Below are positions 8,307-17,154 of a stretch of DNA of 64,000 nucleotides, in pieces. This DNA is from Bacillus licheniformis DSM 13 = ATCC 14580. GTDB lineage: Bacteria > Bacillota > Bacilli > Bacillales > Bacillaceae. A program made the position numbers and the translations under genes. Location of the stretch: positions 3,035,501-3,099,500 of the forward strand of contig NC_006270.3 in NCBI RefSeq assembly GCF_000011645.1, given 5' to 3'. How positions within the stretch are numbered: position 1 is the first letter of the stretch; each line of letters starts with the position of its first letter. Under the pieces are notes generated by a model. That model was not told where the DNA came from. It saw only the letters and a program-made list of their open reading frames with translations, and did not search any database.

Positions 8307-8954
8307 TTAAGTGTGTCTTGTCGTTATGACGGTTTCCTTCTGTTCTGCGGCTTCCGCTTTTTTCAACACTTGATATGCCAGCCACATAACCGCATAACTA
8401 AGCAGACTGGCACTGAAAAAAGGAACGATCCCGGGCAGAAACGCAAAAGCGATATAAAGCATTGCAGTGACCGCCATCATCGTTAATGTATACTGCAAAT
8501 ACGATATGCCCAGAATCAGCGAAAACTTGAAATACATTCGCTTCTTCCAATCGAAATGGGCGAGCAGCGGGAACATATAAAACAGCATGATCAAAAACAA
8601 AAATCCAAAAACCATAATGACGAACCGGAGAACGTGCAATAGGAGATGATCCGGATAAATAAAAGCAAGATCTACATAAATGATGATGCCGGCCGCCGCC
8701 AGAATGAGACCGATGGCGTTGGAACGAAAAAACTCGCCGCGGTACGCCTGCCAGAACGTTTTGAATATCGGAATATCGGTTTTGCCCATGATCCATTTTC
8801 TCGTCACTGAAAACAATGCAGTCGTCGCCGGCATAAACCCGAAGACGCCAAGGCCGAGCATAGTAAAAACAAACCACAGCAGATTGGCGTAAAAAAACTT
8901 CAGCACCCATTCACAAAAGCTCAGCACCCTTCCCATGGAGACGTTTTGTTCCAT
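8307..8954 (-). CDS. yteU: DUF624 membrane protein YteU
   Basis: A 215-residue membrane protein of the YesL/DUF624 family with about five hydrophobic segments, the first near residues 14-38 (FFYANLLWFVFTMLGLGVFG). DUF624 proteins are recurrent partners of carbohydrate ABC importer operons in Bacillus; no biochemical role is known. The ATG at 8954 follows AAAGGGGG. A longer frame from 9002 overlaps yteT and has no ribosome site. It is the last gene of the yteP-yteR-yteS-yteT-yteU run, 16 nt after yteT. Confidence 0.83.
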   Translation of the reverse strand: MEQNVSMGRVLSFCEWVLKFFYANLLWFVFTMLGLGVFGFMPATTALFSVTRKWIMGKTDIPIFKTFWQAYRGEFFRSNAIGLILAAAGIIIYVDLAFIYPDHLLLHVLRFVIMVFGFLFLIMLFYMFPLLAHFDWKKRMYFKFSLILGISYLQYTLTMMAVTAMLYIAFAFLPGIVPFFSASLLSYAVMWLAYQVLKKAEAAEQKETVITTRHT

Positions 8955-8970
8955 GAATTTCTCTCCCCCT

Positions 8971-10248
8971 TTATGTATATTGCCGGGTATGCAGAAGTTC
9001 ACTGATTCCTATCGGCTTTTTTTCTTTGATGGAGCGCCACAATGCCTCGCCGGCTGCAATTGAATAGGCGCCTGCTTCGGCACCGGCCAGAATGTCGTAA
9101 TTCCTCAAAGGGTCTCCTCCGCCAAACAGCTCCTCCAAAAGCAGCGGGTCTCCTCCGCCATGCCCGCCGGGCTGCCTGACGACGCGAATCGTTTCTTTCG
9201 ATTCAAACAGCGGATAATAATCGATGGTCTGTTCGGGAACTTCAAATGGGACTCTTGCCGGAGCATGATATTCCTGTGTTTCAAGCCTTCCCTTTGTCCC
9301 GTTGATTGCAAGCCGGTAGCCTTCATACGGGGCTGAAAAATGAACGGAGTAATTCAGCAGCGCCCCTTTGCCGTATTTCAAAACGGCTGCATACGTATCC
9401 TCGATGTCGATTTCTTCATCGAAAATACACGCGTCAGGCCTGTAATCGGTATAGAGCAGATGCTGGCTTTCATTGGTCTTGACATGGTCGTCCTGCGGGT
9501 CGCCTGCCTGCCACCTCATATAATAGCGGCATTTCTTCTTGACATGGCATGTTCCGCAATAGCGGTTTTCCCCTTTTTCAGGATTCATTTCGCCGCGGGG
9601 TCCGTAGTAGTACAGACCGCCGTAGGCAAAAACCTCGCTGGGCGTTTGATCAAGCCACCAATTGACAAGATCGAAATGATGGGTTGACTTATGGACGGAA
9701 AGACCGCCTGAGAATGCTCTCATCCTGTTCCAGCGTTTAAAATAGCTTGCGCCGTGATACGTATCGATGTACCAGTTCAAATCAACCGACGTAATCGTGC
9801 CAAGCTTTCCGTCAAGTATCAGCTCTTTGATCTTGCGGTGGTACGGATTGTAGCGATAGTTAAACGTAACGGTCACTTTTCCTTTGCTCTCGGCTTCGGC
9901 TTTTAACACGGCTGCCGCATCCCGTGCCGTTGTCACCATCGGCTTTTCAGTGATCACGTCAATATCTGCCCGTAAAGCGCCCAATATATAGCGGACATGC
10001 GTATCATCACGGCCTGCTACAATAATGGCGTCCGGCTTGATTTTGTCAAGCATTTCGGTAAACGCTTTCTCTTCGAAAAACGGGACGGGGCGAAGCGCCG
10101 GAAACCTTTCTTTGCAGACTTCCTCCCTCAGCGGATCGATGTCCAAGAGCGCAGCGATGCGGTTTTCTTTCCCGTATTTTCCCACCAGAGGCTCGATAAA
10201 CATGTTAAAAGCGCGGCCGCTCAGACCGCATATCGCATATTTTTTCAT
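8971..10248 (-). CDS. yteT: Gfo/Idh/MocA-family NAD(P)-dependent oxidoreductase YteT
   Basis: A cytoplasmic sugar dehydrogenase-like protein of 425 residues. It has an N-terminal Rossmann fold, the family EKP motif (TEKPMVTT, 101-103 being E-K-P), and a lysine/histidine catalytic region (HKSTHHFDLVNWW, about 186-198). A cysteine cluster CGTCHVKKKC (C231, C234, C240) is an unusual insert that could bind a metal. In the rhamnogalacturonan operon it most likely oxidises or epimerises a sugar released by YteR. The substrate is not established. It is 19 nt after yteS and 16 nt before yteU. Confidence 0.88.
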   Translation of the reverse strand: MKKYAICGLSGRAFNMFIEPLVGKYGKENRIAALLDIDPLREEVCKERFPALRPVPFFEEKAFTEMLDKIKPDAIIVAGRDDTHVRYILGALRADIDVITEKPMVTTARDAAAVLKAEAESKGKVTVTFNYRYNPYHRKIKELILDGKLGTITSVDLNWYIDTYHGASYFKRWNRMRAFSGGLSVHKSTHHFDLVNWWLDQTPSEVFAYGGLYYYGPRGEMNPEKGENRYCGTCHVKKKCRYYMRWQAGDPQDDHVKTNESQHLLYTDYRPDACIFDEEIDIEDTYAAVLKYGKGALLNYSVHFSAPYEGYRLAINGTKGRLETQEYHAPARVPFEVPEQTIDYYPLFESKETIRVVRQPGGHGGGDPLLLEELFGGGDPLRNYDILAGAEAGAYSIAAGEALWRSIKEKKPIGISELLHTRQYT

Positions 10249-10267
10249 CGGCTCCTCCCCCTTTCAT

Positions 10268-10762
10268 TCATTTTGCTTGAAGCGCTTCGATGAGTTCCGT
10301 CGCTTCAGGGGTTTTCTTCGCATAAACCGGTATGAAAGCTGCCATATCTGTATTCAACTGAACCGTATAGCCGTTCAAACGTTTTTCTCCTTTTTCGATG
10401 ACAGCCGCATACAGCTGTACTTCCCCGTTTTTGCCCGGAGCGCTGTACGGCTCTTTTTCTTCCGAAGCAGCATTCAATGGCTGAAGTCCTTCAGGATCGT
10501 AAAAAGGTTTAAACATGTCTTCTGGAACGATAAACAGATCTCCTTCTTTCGCCGCAATTTCAACAAGGAGTTTTTCCGGGGTTGCCGGGAAAACGGTGAT
10601 GTTGAGCTGTTCTTTCCCGACAGCGCGCTGCACGTTTTCCTTTACTTCAGCCGGTGCATCCGAAAAAATCAATACGTCTGTTCCCCGGCTACCATCCTTT
10701 CCGCATGAGGTAAGAAGAAGCACTGCTGCTATTAGAAGGACGGAGAAAGCGAAGTTTTTCAC
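10268..10762 (-). CDS. yteS: Lipoprotein YteS
   Basis: A 164-residue secreted lipoprotein with a type II signal peptide (lipobox LTSC, Cys20). The mature part has an alpha/beta pattern but no domain I recognise beyond similarity to B. subtilis YteS. Its ATG overlaps the yteR stop by 4 nt, implying translational coupling. The pectin-operon context suggests a role at the cell surface in handling rhamnogalacturonan oligomers. That is inference from position only. Confidence 0.8.
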   Translation of the reverse strand: MKNFAFSVLLIAAVLLLTSCGKDGSRGTDVLIFSDAPAEVKENVQRAVGKEQLNITVFPATPEKLLVEIAAKEGDLFIVPEDMFKPFYDPEGLQPLNAASEEKEPYSAPGKNGEVQLYAAVIEKGEKRLNGYTVQLNTDMAAFIPVYAKKTPEATELIEALQAK

Positions 10763-11880
10763 TTCGCTTCCCCGCAGGAAAAACGGCCGGTCTTTTCAAG
10801 TTCTACAAAAGCCATAACCAAGGCGCCGACACCGTGAAGATCGTTGGTGCTTTTTTCCCGTCCGACATAATAATCGTATGTCCCTGCAGAAGTTCCGACG
10901 CAGATATCTTTTAAAAGCAAGCCTTCTTTTGCGCTCATCTCGATTTTTTCTTCGACGAGTCCTTTGAAAGCCTTTGTCGCTCTATCAATATATGATGAAT
11001 CAATATAGCCCATGCGAGCCCCTTTGGCCATCGCGTACATATACAAACACGAGCAGGAGCTTTCGAGCCAATTGTCCGGAAGTCCGCCTTTATCGACAAC
11101 CTGGTGCCATAGCCCTGTGCTTTCATCTTGAAAATCAGCAATGCTTTTGACCATCTCTTGAAGCGTCCGGGTCCACTCCTGTCTTGTGCTATGCCCCTGC
11201 GGGAGCAGTTCGATCATGTCGCTCAGTGCAAGCGCGTACCAGCCGATTGACCTTCCCCAAAATTCTGGAGAACAGCCTGAGACGGGGTCGGCCCAAGGCA
11301 TCTGCCTCTTTTCATCCCACGCGTGATAATATAATCCCGTCCTGCAGTCTTTCGTATGCTTTCTCATTAGTTTTTCCTCGAGGATGACCTTATCGTAAAG
11401 TTCAGGCTCATTGAACGCCCTTGCATACTTGAGTGCGAAAGGCCCTCCCATGTACAACCCGTCAAGCCACATTTGGTAAGGGTATTTATCTTTATGCCAA
11501 AAACCGCCTTCTTCTGTTTGATTCAGCGTTTCAAAAAGGCCCCTCAGCTTTTTTGCAGCTTTGCGGTAGCGTTCATCGCCCGTCTCCTCGTACAAAGGAT
11601 AAAGGAGAAGTCCGGCTTGTATAGCGTCCAGCTCATCCCTCCTGAAATAAAAATTGCCGCAGTCATCGATGAGATCATCGGCATATTCTTTTACATATTT
11701 GAAGTATGCTTCTTTCCCCGTTTCTTCCCAAAGGCGAATCAGGCCGCACAGAAATACGCCCTGATGGTAGTGCCAGCGCCCGGCCGGTGGCAGCTCTTTC
11801 GGTGTATACGCTTTCATTATTGTTTTGGCCGCTTCTTCAGCAATGTAAAGAGGCGATTTTGTGATGAGAGATTGATTCAT
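10759..11880 (-). CDS. yteR: Unsaturated rhamnogalacturonyl hydrolase YteR (GH105)
   Basis: A cytoplasmic GH105 hydrolase that removes the 4,5-unsaturated galacturonyl residue left by rhamnogalacturonan lyases. The protein has about 373 residues and an (alpha/alpha)6-barrel. The catalytic Asp is in the segment MWLDGLYMGGPFALKYA (Asp143 when counting from the TTG at 11889), with RWHYHQGVFLCG and ELDAIQAG as substrate-site segments. I chose the ATG at 11880 because AAGGAA is well spaced for it; the TTG at 11889 matches the annotated B. subtilis N-terminus. It follows yteP by 28 nt and overlaps yteS by 4 nt. Confidence 0.93.
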   Translation of the reverse strand: MNQSLITKSPLYIAEEAAKTIMKAYTPKELPPAGRWHYHQGVFLCGLIRLWEETGKEAYFKYVKEYADDLIDDCGNFYFRRDELDAIQAGLLLYPLYEETGDERYRKAAKKLRGLFETLNQTEEGGFWHKDKYPYQMWLDGLYMGGPFALKYARAFNEPELYDKVILEEKLMRKHTKDCRTGLYYHAWDEKRQMPWADPVSGCSPEFWGRSIGWYALALSDMIELLPQGHSTRQEWTRTLQEMVKSIADFQDESTGLWHQVVDKGGLPDNWLESSCSCLYMYAMAKGARMGYIDSSYIDRATKAFKGLVEEKIEMSAKEGLLLKDICVGTSAGTYDYYVGREKSTNDLHGVGALVMAFVELEKTGRFSCGEAK

Positions 11881-11908
11881 GTCATTCAATTCCTTTCATC
11901 AAAAAATA

Positions 11909-12874
11909 TTAATATATCCCTTCTTCTCCAAATTTCTTCGCCATCCTGTTTGCAAATACGACAAGAATGAGACCGACAGCTGCTTTAAATAAACCGACGG
12001 CTGTACTGTAGCTGAACTGTCCCTGCTTTAACCCGGCCGTGTATACATACGTATCAAAGATTTCGGCCACTTCGCGGTTCGTTGCATTCAAAAGCAGATA
12101 CACATGCTCAAAGCCGAGTTCGAGCGTATCGCCGATTTTCAAGATCAGCAAAACGACGATGACGCTTCTGATCGCGGGAAGTGTGACATGCCACATCCTC
12201 CTCAGGCGATTGGCCCCGTCCATTTTCGCCGCTTCGTAAAGCTGCGGATCGACAGCTGTAATCGCCGCCAAATAGATGATCGTCGACCAGCCGGCTTCCC
12301 TCCAGATGACCTGAAGAATGTACATCGGCCTGAACCAGCTTTCATTCAGCAAAAAATTGATCTTTTCTCCGCCGAAGTAGGCGATAATCTCATTGATCAA
12401 TCCTCCGTCAACAGTCAACAGGACGAAAGAAAGCGATACCACAATGACCCATGACATAAAATGCGGAATATAGATCAGCGTCTGGACAAACTTTTTGAAC
12501 AATGCGACTCTGACTTCATTCAATAAAAGCGCCAAAATAATCGGTATCGGAAAGAATACAACAAGGTTGAGAAAAAACAAAATCAATGTATTCTTCAACA
12601 GCATAAAAAACGTCGGTTCGGTAAACAGCCTTTCAAAATGCTTAAAGCCCACCCATTCGCTCCCCGTTATGCCGAGAAACGGCTGGTAATCCTGAAACGC
12701 TATGACAATCCCCCACATCGGCACATACTTAAAAAGCAAAAAATAAATCAGTCCCGGCAAAATCATCAAATATAAATATTTTTGCTGGAGAAGCTTTTCC
12801 CAAAAACGCGTCTTTCGTTTTTTTCCAACAACAAGGGCCGGATTTTTTCCGGTCTGGACATCGGCTGCTTTCAT
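11909..12874 (-). CDS. yteP: ABC sugar permease YteP (LplB-type)
   Basis: An inner-membrane permease of the CUT1/LplB family with six predicted helices. The EAA loop EAAKMDGANRLRRMWHVTLP (near residues 212-231) contacts the ATPase. In B. subtilis YteP pairs with YtcP and lipoprotein YtcQ to import pectin-derived oligogalacturonides, powered by the shared ATPase MsmX. The ATG at 12874 follows GGGAGG. It is the first gene of the yteP-U run. Its partners ytcQP sit across the divergently oriented ytdP. Confidence 0.88.
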   Translation of the reverse strand: MKAADVQTGKNPALVVGKKRKTRFWEKLLQQKYLYLMILPGLIYFLLFKYVPMWGIVIAFQDYQPFLGITGSEWVGFKHFERLFTEPTFFMLLKNTLILFFLNLVVFFPIPIILALLLNEVRVALFKKFVQTLIYIPHFMSWVIVVSLSFVLLTVDGGLINEIIAYFGGEKINFLLNESWFRPMYILQVIWREAGWSTIIYLAAITAVDPQLYEAAKMDGANRLRRMWHVTLPAIRSVIVVLLILKIGDTLELGFEHVYLLLNATNREVAEIFDTYVYTAGLKQGQFSYSTAVGLFKAAVGLILVVFANRMAKKFGEEGIY

Positions 12875-13089
12875 AAACGGCCTCCCTTCGTGATGTTTGC
12901 TTTCACTTTATCCCACCATGAAAAAATAAATCTACAATCATATCATCACATCGGCCGCACCTCGCCCGGCAGCCGGCAAAACCTAATAAAATGAAACGAT
13001 GGTTAGAAAATGATTATTGACAAATTCACACAAAAGTCGGATTAATTATATATGAACAACTCAAACGAAGATTTGTTGGGGGGGAATTT

Positions 13090-15399
13090 ATGAAGAGAAA
13101 ACAATATAAGTTTTACTATAAACTGGTGACCTTCTTTCTCATTCTGAGCACCATTCCGGTCATCATCGTCGGCTTTTTTTCCTATCAGAGATCAGCGGAA
13201 ACGATTGAACAAAACGTTACAAACGAAAAGCTCCAAACCGTTAGCCAGACACAGCTAAATATTGAACATATTTTAAAAACGGTTGACCATTCCTTCACCA
13301 ATTACGTCCGTTCCTATCCTTTAATTCAGACGCTCAGCCGCACCATTACACCAGAACGCTTTCAGCTGTATAACCAAATCAACAAGGAATTAAACGAACT
13401 CCAGACATTCGATACCGATCTGTCGGATATCACGCTGATCAGCCAAGAAAAAAAGTGGTATATCAACAACTCCGGTTTATACCCTTTAGATCAGGGAAAA
13501 CAAGCCATCACGCTCTCGCTTTACAACGCTTTAAAAAGCCGTTCCAGCTGGGTGCTTGAAAAAAACAACGACCTTGTCGCCACAAAAGAAGGGGCTTCGG
13601 GAAACTGCCTGTACAACGTCAATCTGGTCAAACAGCTTCCCCTGAACAGCATGGAAAACAGAGGCCTTGCGATCGCGAGCATTCCTTCTTGTTCGCTTGT
13701 CAAGCGCATGCCGGATCATTCAAAAACAAACAGCATGATGGTGCTTGATGACAACGGACGGATCATCCTTCACTCAGACCCGTCAATGATCGGGCAATCG
13801 ATCAAACAAGAAAATTACTTCAAAACGATCCGCCGGCACCAAGAAAAAAACGGCCAGTTTGATACAACAGTCAGCGACACCGCCTATAACATTACATACC
13901 AGAAATCAGATTATAATAATTGGATATACGTTTCGTTAACGACCATTCCGGAACTCTATCAGCAGACGGCATCAATCGGCTGGTTCACGTTTACGATCTG
14001 CCTCATTTTGTTAGCGCTTTCATATTTATTCTCCTGGTTTGGTTCACGCCATTTTTACAGGCCGATCAAGGTTTTATACGAATCCGTCTCCGGCTTTTCT
14101 CCAGGAGCCGATTCCGTCCAAGAGAAACCGAAAAACGAATTTGAACTGATTGAACGGAACATTAAAGAAATGAAAAATAAAAACCATGATCTGAAGGTGC
14201 GCGTCGAACAGCAGGTCACCCAGCTGAAGCAGTATTTTTTAACAAGGCTATTGCTCGGCAAGCTGAGCGAAGAAGAAATCAAAGACCGCTTTACTGGGCT
14301 CGGCTTCCCTGAAGATTGGAGCCATCTGTCGGTATTCACACTGCAAATTGATACATTGAAAGACACATCATACGAAAAAAAGGATCTTGATGTCCTGCTG
14401 TTTGCGATCAACAGCCTTGTCGAACGATCTGTGCCCAAGAATAAGCGCCTTCCGCCGGTTGTCATTGATAAAACGCAGACCATCATCATGCTGAATCGCG
14501 GACAGCCGCTGGAAAGGTTTCAGGAAGACTTAGAGCATACCGCATCAGCCATTAAGGATAAAATTCATGAAGAGCTTGGGTTGTTCGTCAGCATCGGCAT
14601 CAGCCAGCCATTTACAAGTCTTGCAATGTCAAAGCGCGGTTATTTGGAAGGGCTTGAAGCACTGACATACCGTCTGAAATCCGGAAAACACGCGGTGATT
14701 TTCTATGAACACCTTGACCGCAACAAAGCGTTTTTAACCCAGTTTCCGAAGCAGATTCAAAATGAACTGTTTGAAGCCATTAAAACGTGCAACCGTAAAC
14801 AAGCGGCCGAACAGCTTCACCTTCTTCTTGAGTCGATTTGTTCTGAAAACATGAATCCGCATCACTGCCAGATTGCGATTGCAAGGCTGTTGAACAACTT
14901 GATTGAATTTATGCATTTGCTCGGAATCGAGATTTTTGAACCGAACGAAAATACGATGCTGTACGACGACGTCTTTGAGCTGACGACCATCGAGGAAATT
15001 GAAAGCTGGCTGAACGCGCAGATTATCGTTAAAATGATCGATACACTCAGCATCAGAGAAGAATCGCAATACAAAAACATCTCAGAAAAAATCGTCCATA
15101 TTATCCAGCAGGAATTCGACACGGACTTGACGCTCGAATCGATCGCAGGAAGGCTTCATTACAACCCCAATTATTTAAGCAGCATCTTCAGGAAGGAAAT
15201 GAAAATATCGTTCAGCGAATACTTGTCATCATACAGGCATCATATCGCGAAAAACTGGCTGACGGAAACGACTATGTCCGTAAAAGAAATTTCCGAAAAA
15301 CTGAAATACAAAAATCCGCAGAATTTCATCCGTTCATTTAAAAAGCTGGAAGGAATCACACCCGGCAAATACCGCGAGCTGAAAAACCATTCGGCATAA
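13090..15399 (+). CDS. ytdP: Membrane-bound AraC-family regulator YtdP
   Basis: A 769-residue one-component sensor-regulator. There is one membrane helix near residues 12-30 and a second near 295-315. Between them lies an extracytoplasmic Cache-like sensor region. A short linker and helical region follow, and a C-terminal AraC HTH domain occupies about 665-765, with the signature IAGRLHYNPNYLSSIFRKEM and IAKNWLTETTMSVKEI. It resembles YesN/YesS/YtdP regulators of pectin operons. Placed between and opposite to yteP and ytcQ, it is the likely activator of both transport operons. A GGGGGG ribosome site precedes the ATG. Confidence 0.88.
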   Translation: MKRKQYKFYYKLVTFFLILSTIPVIIVGFFSYQRSAETIEQNVTNEKLQTVSQTQLNIEHILKTVDHSFTNYVRSYPLIQTLSRTITPERFQLYNQINKELNELQTFDTDLSDITLISQEKKWYINNSGLYPLDQGKQAITLSLYNALKSRSSWVLEKNNDLVATKEGASGNCLYNVNLVKQLPLNSMENRGLAIASIPSCSLVKRMPDHSKTNSMMVLDDNGRIILHSDPSMIGQSIKQENYFKTIRRHQEKNGQFDTTVSDTAYNITYQKSDYNNWIYVSLTTIPELYQQTASIGWFTFTICLILLALSYLFSWFGSRHFYRPIKVLYESVSGFSPGADSVQEKPKNEFELIERNIKEMKNKNHDLKVRVEQQVTQLKQYFLTRLLLGKLSEEEIKDRFTGLGFPEDWSHLSVFTLQIDTLKDTSYEKKDLDVLLFAINSLVERSVPKNKRLPPVVIDKTQTIIMLNRGQPLERFQEDLEHTASAIKDKIHEELGLFVSIGISQPFTSLAMSKRGYLEGLEALTYRLKSGKHAVIFYEHLDRNKAFLTQFPKQIQNELFEAIKTCNRKQAAEQLHLLLESICSENMNPHHCQIAIARLLNNLIEFMHLLGIEIFEPNENTMLYDDVFELTTIEEIESWLNAQIIVKMIDTLSIREESQYKNISEKIVHIIQQEFDTDLTLESIAGRLHYNPNYLSSIFRKEMKISFSEYLSSYRHHIAKNWLTETTMSVKEISEKLKYKNPQNFIRSFKKLEGITPGKYRELKNHSA

Positions 15400-15400
15400 A

Positions 15401-15640
15401 AAGACAATCCCGGCTCCTCGAAATTGTCTACATTGTTGACAAAATCCCAAAACGACTTTTAGTTTTGGGATTTTGTCATCCTTTCAGCGTGAATGAAAAC
15501 CCTTGCAGTCTAGGAAGGCCGAGCATCGGAGCGCAGCGAATGTTGGAATTCGTGAGCACCGACGCGCAGGCCTGACAACGAATGCGAGGGTTTGTCGACA
15601 CGCTGACAATCCCGGCTCCCCGGGATTGTCTTCTATTTTT
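15401..15640. repeat. Structured intergenic element with flanking hairpin repeats
   Basis: The 234-nt ytdP/ytcQ gap is almost entirely inverted repeats. A 17-bp perfect hairpin lies at 15437-15453/15462-15478. A larger nested fold is closed by TCAGCGTG (15484-15491) with CACGCTGA (15599-15606) and by AAACCCTTGCA (15497-15507) with TGCGAGGGTTT (15583-15593). The whole is flanked by two related hairpins sharing GACAATCCCGGCTCC (15403-15417 and 15605-15619). The right-hand hairpin has an 11-bp perfect stem and a T-rich tail, so it can end plus-strand transcripts. It is probably a member of a repeat family, but copy number cannot be tested here. Confidence 0.7.
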
Positions 15641-17138
15641 CTGCTTTTTTAAATGACTCCTCATATTCTTCTATGACTTGATTTCCGCCGTTCGTGCGCC
15701 ATTTTTCAACCGCTTTCTCGAACTGGCTTTCATTGATTTTGCCGAGAATGAATTGGTATGTGGCATCATCAATGATCTTTTGCAGTTCATCGCCTCTTTC
15801 AGATGCGGCCGGTGAGTACAGGCTTTCGGCCGGGTTTGAGACGATGATTTCGTTATTGTCCTCTGTCAGCTCTTCATATTTTGTGCGGAGCGGATCGCCC
15901 GTATTTTTCAAATATTGCTTATCAATGCCGACGAGAGAAACGAGCGGCTGAATTTCCGCCTGCCAGTCTTTCAGTTTCTCGTCGATCCGTTTGAATTGTT
16001 TATTCCCTTCTTTTTTATAGTGAACGCCTTCGATCCCGTATGTCATCAGACTGTAAACATCCTCTTCGGCGATCCGGTCGAAAAAGGCCAGAATCCTCTT
16101 CAGCTCTTTTTCTGTTTTGACGCTAGTTTTCGGGAAGGCAAAGATTCCGTTATGCCCGCCTGATGCCCAGACGCGTTCCTTTCCGTCCGGCCCTTTGATC
16201 CGATTGATGATCTCAAGTTCCATTTTATCATCGACAGACTGGTCTCTTAGATTGACGGCATCAACCATATTTCCGACATAAATGCCGGCCTTCCCTTGTG
16301 AAAACATTTCTTGCTGCTGCGTTTTGCTCGTCACCGGAAAGTCTTTGTTGATCAGCCCTTCATCATACAGCTTTTTCATATATTTCATCGTATCCATGTA
16401 CTCTTTTGTCATGAAGTCAGGCGTGAACTTGCCGTCTTTTTCCTCCCAATCAGTCGGCATGCCCATATAGGACCCCAATGTTTTAAAGGCGCCGTAGATC
16501 AAATCGTTTCTGTCGGCAAAGCCGATCGTATCGTTTTTCCCGTTTTGATCAGGATCTTTTTCTGTAAATGCCTTCGCTGTTTCGTAAAGTTCATCAACTG
16601 TCTTCGGCATATCGAGTCCAAGGTTGTCAAGCCAGTCTTTACGGATGACGATCCCCTGTCTTGATAACGGGCGCTCCCTGTAGATGCCATAAAGCTTTCC
16701 GTCGATTGAAGCGTTTTTATTGATCAGCTTGTTCATCTTGCTTAAATTCGGATAATCCTTTAAATAAGGTCCGACTTCCCAAAACATCCCCGATCTGAAT
16801 GCATTCATGACAGATGAATTTTTAATGTCCTGAATGGTGACGACTTTCGGCAGGTTTCCGGCGGCGAGCGCTGAGTTTAAACGGTCCTCTTTTACCGCAT
16901 CAGGCACCCACATTAAATCGAGCTTAGTATTGGTGAGTTCCTCGATTTTTTTAATCGCCGTGTCCTTCGGCGGCTGCTGATGGTAAAGGATCACCATCCA
17001 GCTCAAGTCCAAAGGCGAGTTCAAATCGACTTTCTCCTCCTTCGAAGAAGCCTGGTCTGCTCCGCTGTTCGAACAGCCAAGCAGTCCGCCGGCCAAAAGC
17101 ACGAACGCAAAAATCGGGATCAGCCATTTTTTCCCCAT
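15633..17138 (-). CDS. ytcQ: ABC sugar-binding lipoprotein YtcQ
   Basis: A 501-residue extracellular solute-binding lipoprotein (family 1, LplA-like). It has a type II signal (lipobox LLGC, Cys22) and a two-lobed periplasmic-binding fold. In B. subtilis YtcQ is the binding component of the YtcQ-YtcP-YteP importer of galacturonate-containing oligosaccharides. The ATG at 17138 follows GGAGGGG. It is 16 nt downstream of ytcP. No ATPase gene lies nearby. Confidence 0.88.
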   Translation of the reverse strand: MGKKWLIPIFAFVLLAGGLLGCSNSGADQASSKEEKVDLNSPLDLSWMVILYHQQPPKDTAIKKIEELTNTKLDLMWVPDAVKEDRLNSALAAGNLPKVVTIQDIKNSSVMNAFRSGMFWEVGPYLKDYPNLSKMNKLINKNASIDGKLYGIYRERPLSRQGIVIRKDWLDNLGLDMPKTVDELYETAKAFTEKDPDQNGKNDTIGFADRNDLIYGAFKTLGSYMGMPTDWEEKDGKFTPDFMTKEYMDTMKYMKKLYDEGLINKDFPVTSKTQQQEMFSQGKAGIYVGNMVDAVNLRDQSVDDKMELEIINRIKGPDGKERVWASGGHNGIFAFPKTSVKTEKELKRILAFFDRIAEEDVYSLMTYGIEGVHYKKEGNKQFKRIDEKLKDWQAEIQPLVSLVGIDKQYLKNTGDPLRTKYEELTEDNNEIIVSNPAESLYSPAASERGDELQKIIDDATYQFILGKINESQFEKAVEKWRTNGGNQVIEEYEESFKKAEK

Positions 17139-17154
17139 ATTGTCCCCTCCGTTT

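Noticed and set aside
8290..8330. CACACTTAA/TTAGGTGTG hairpin between yteU and the DUF1992 gene
   Set aside because: The stem includes the yteU stop and no T run follows on the minus strand, so it is not a clear terminator.
12875..12960. Possible cre site upstream of yteP (GTGAAAGCAAACATCA)
   Set aside because: It misses the central CG and several flanking positions of the consensus, unlike the sites at ytcP and gltP.
15476..15664. 62-codon minus-strand ORF across the structured element and the ytcQ 3' end
   Set aside because: It lies in inverted-repeat sequence, overlaps ytcQ, lacks a ribosome site, and its composition follows the hairpins. It looks like an accidental frame, not a gene.
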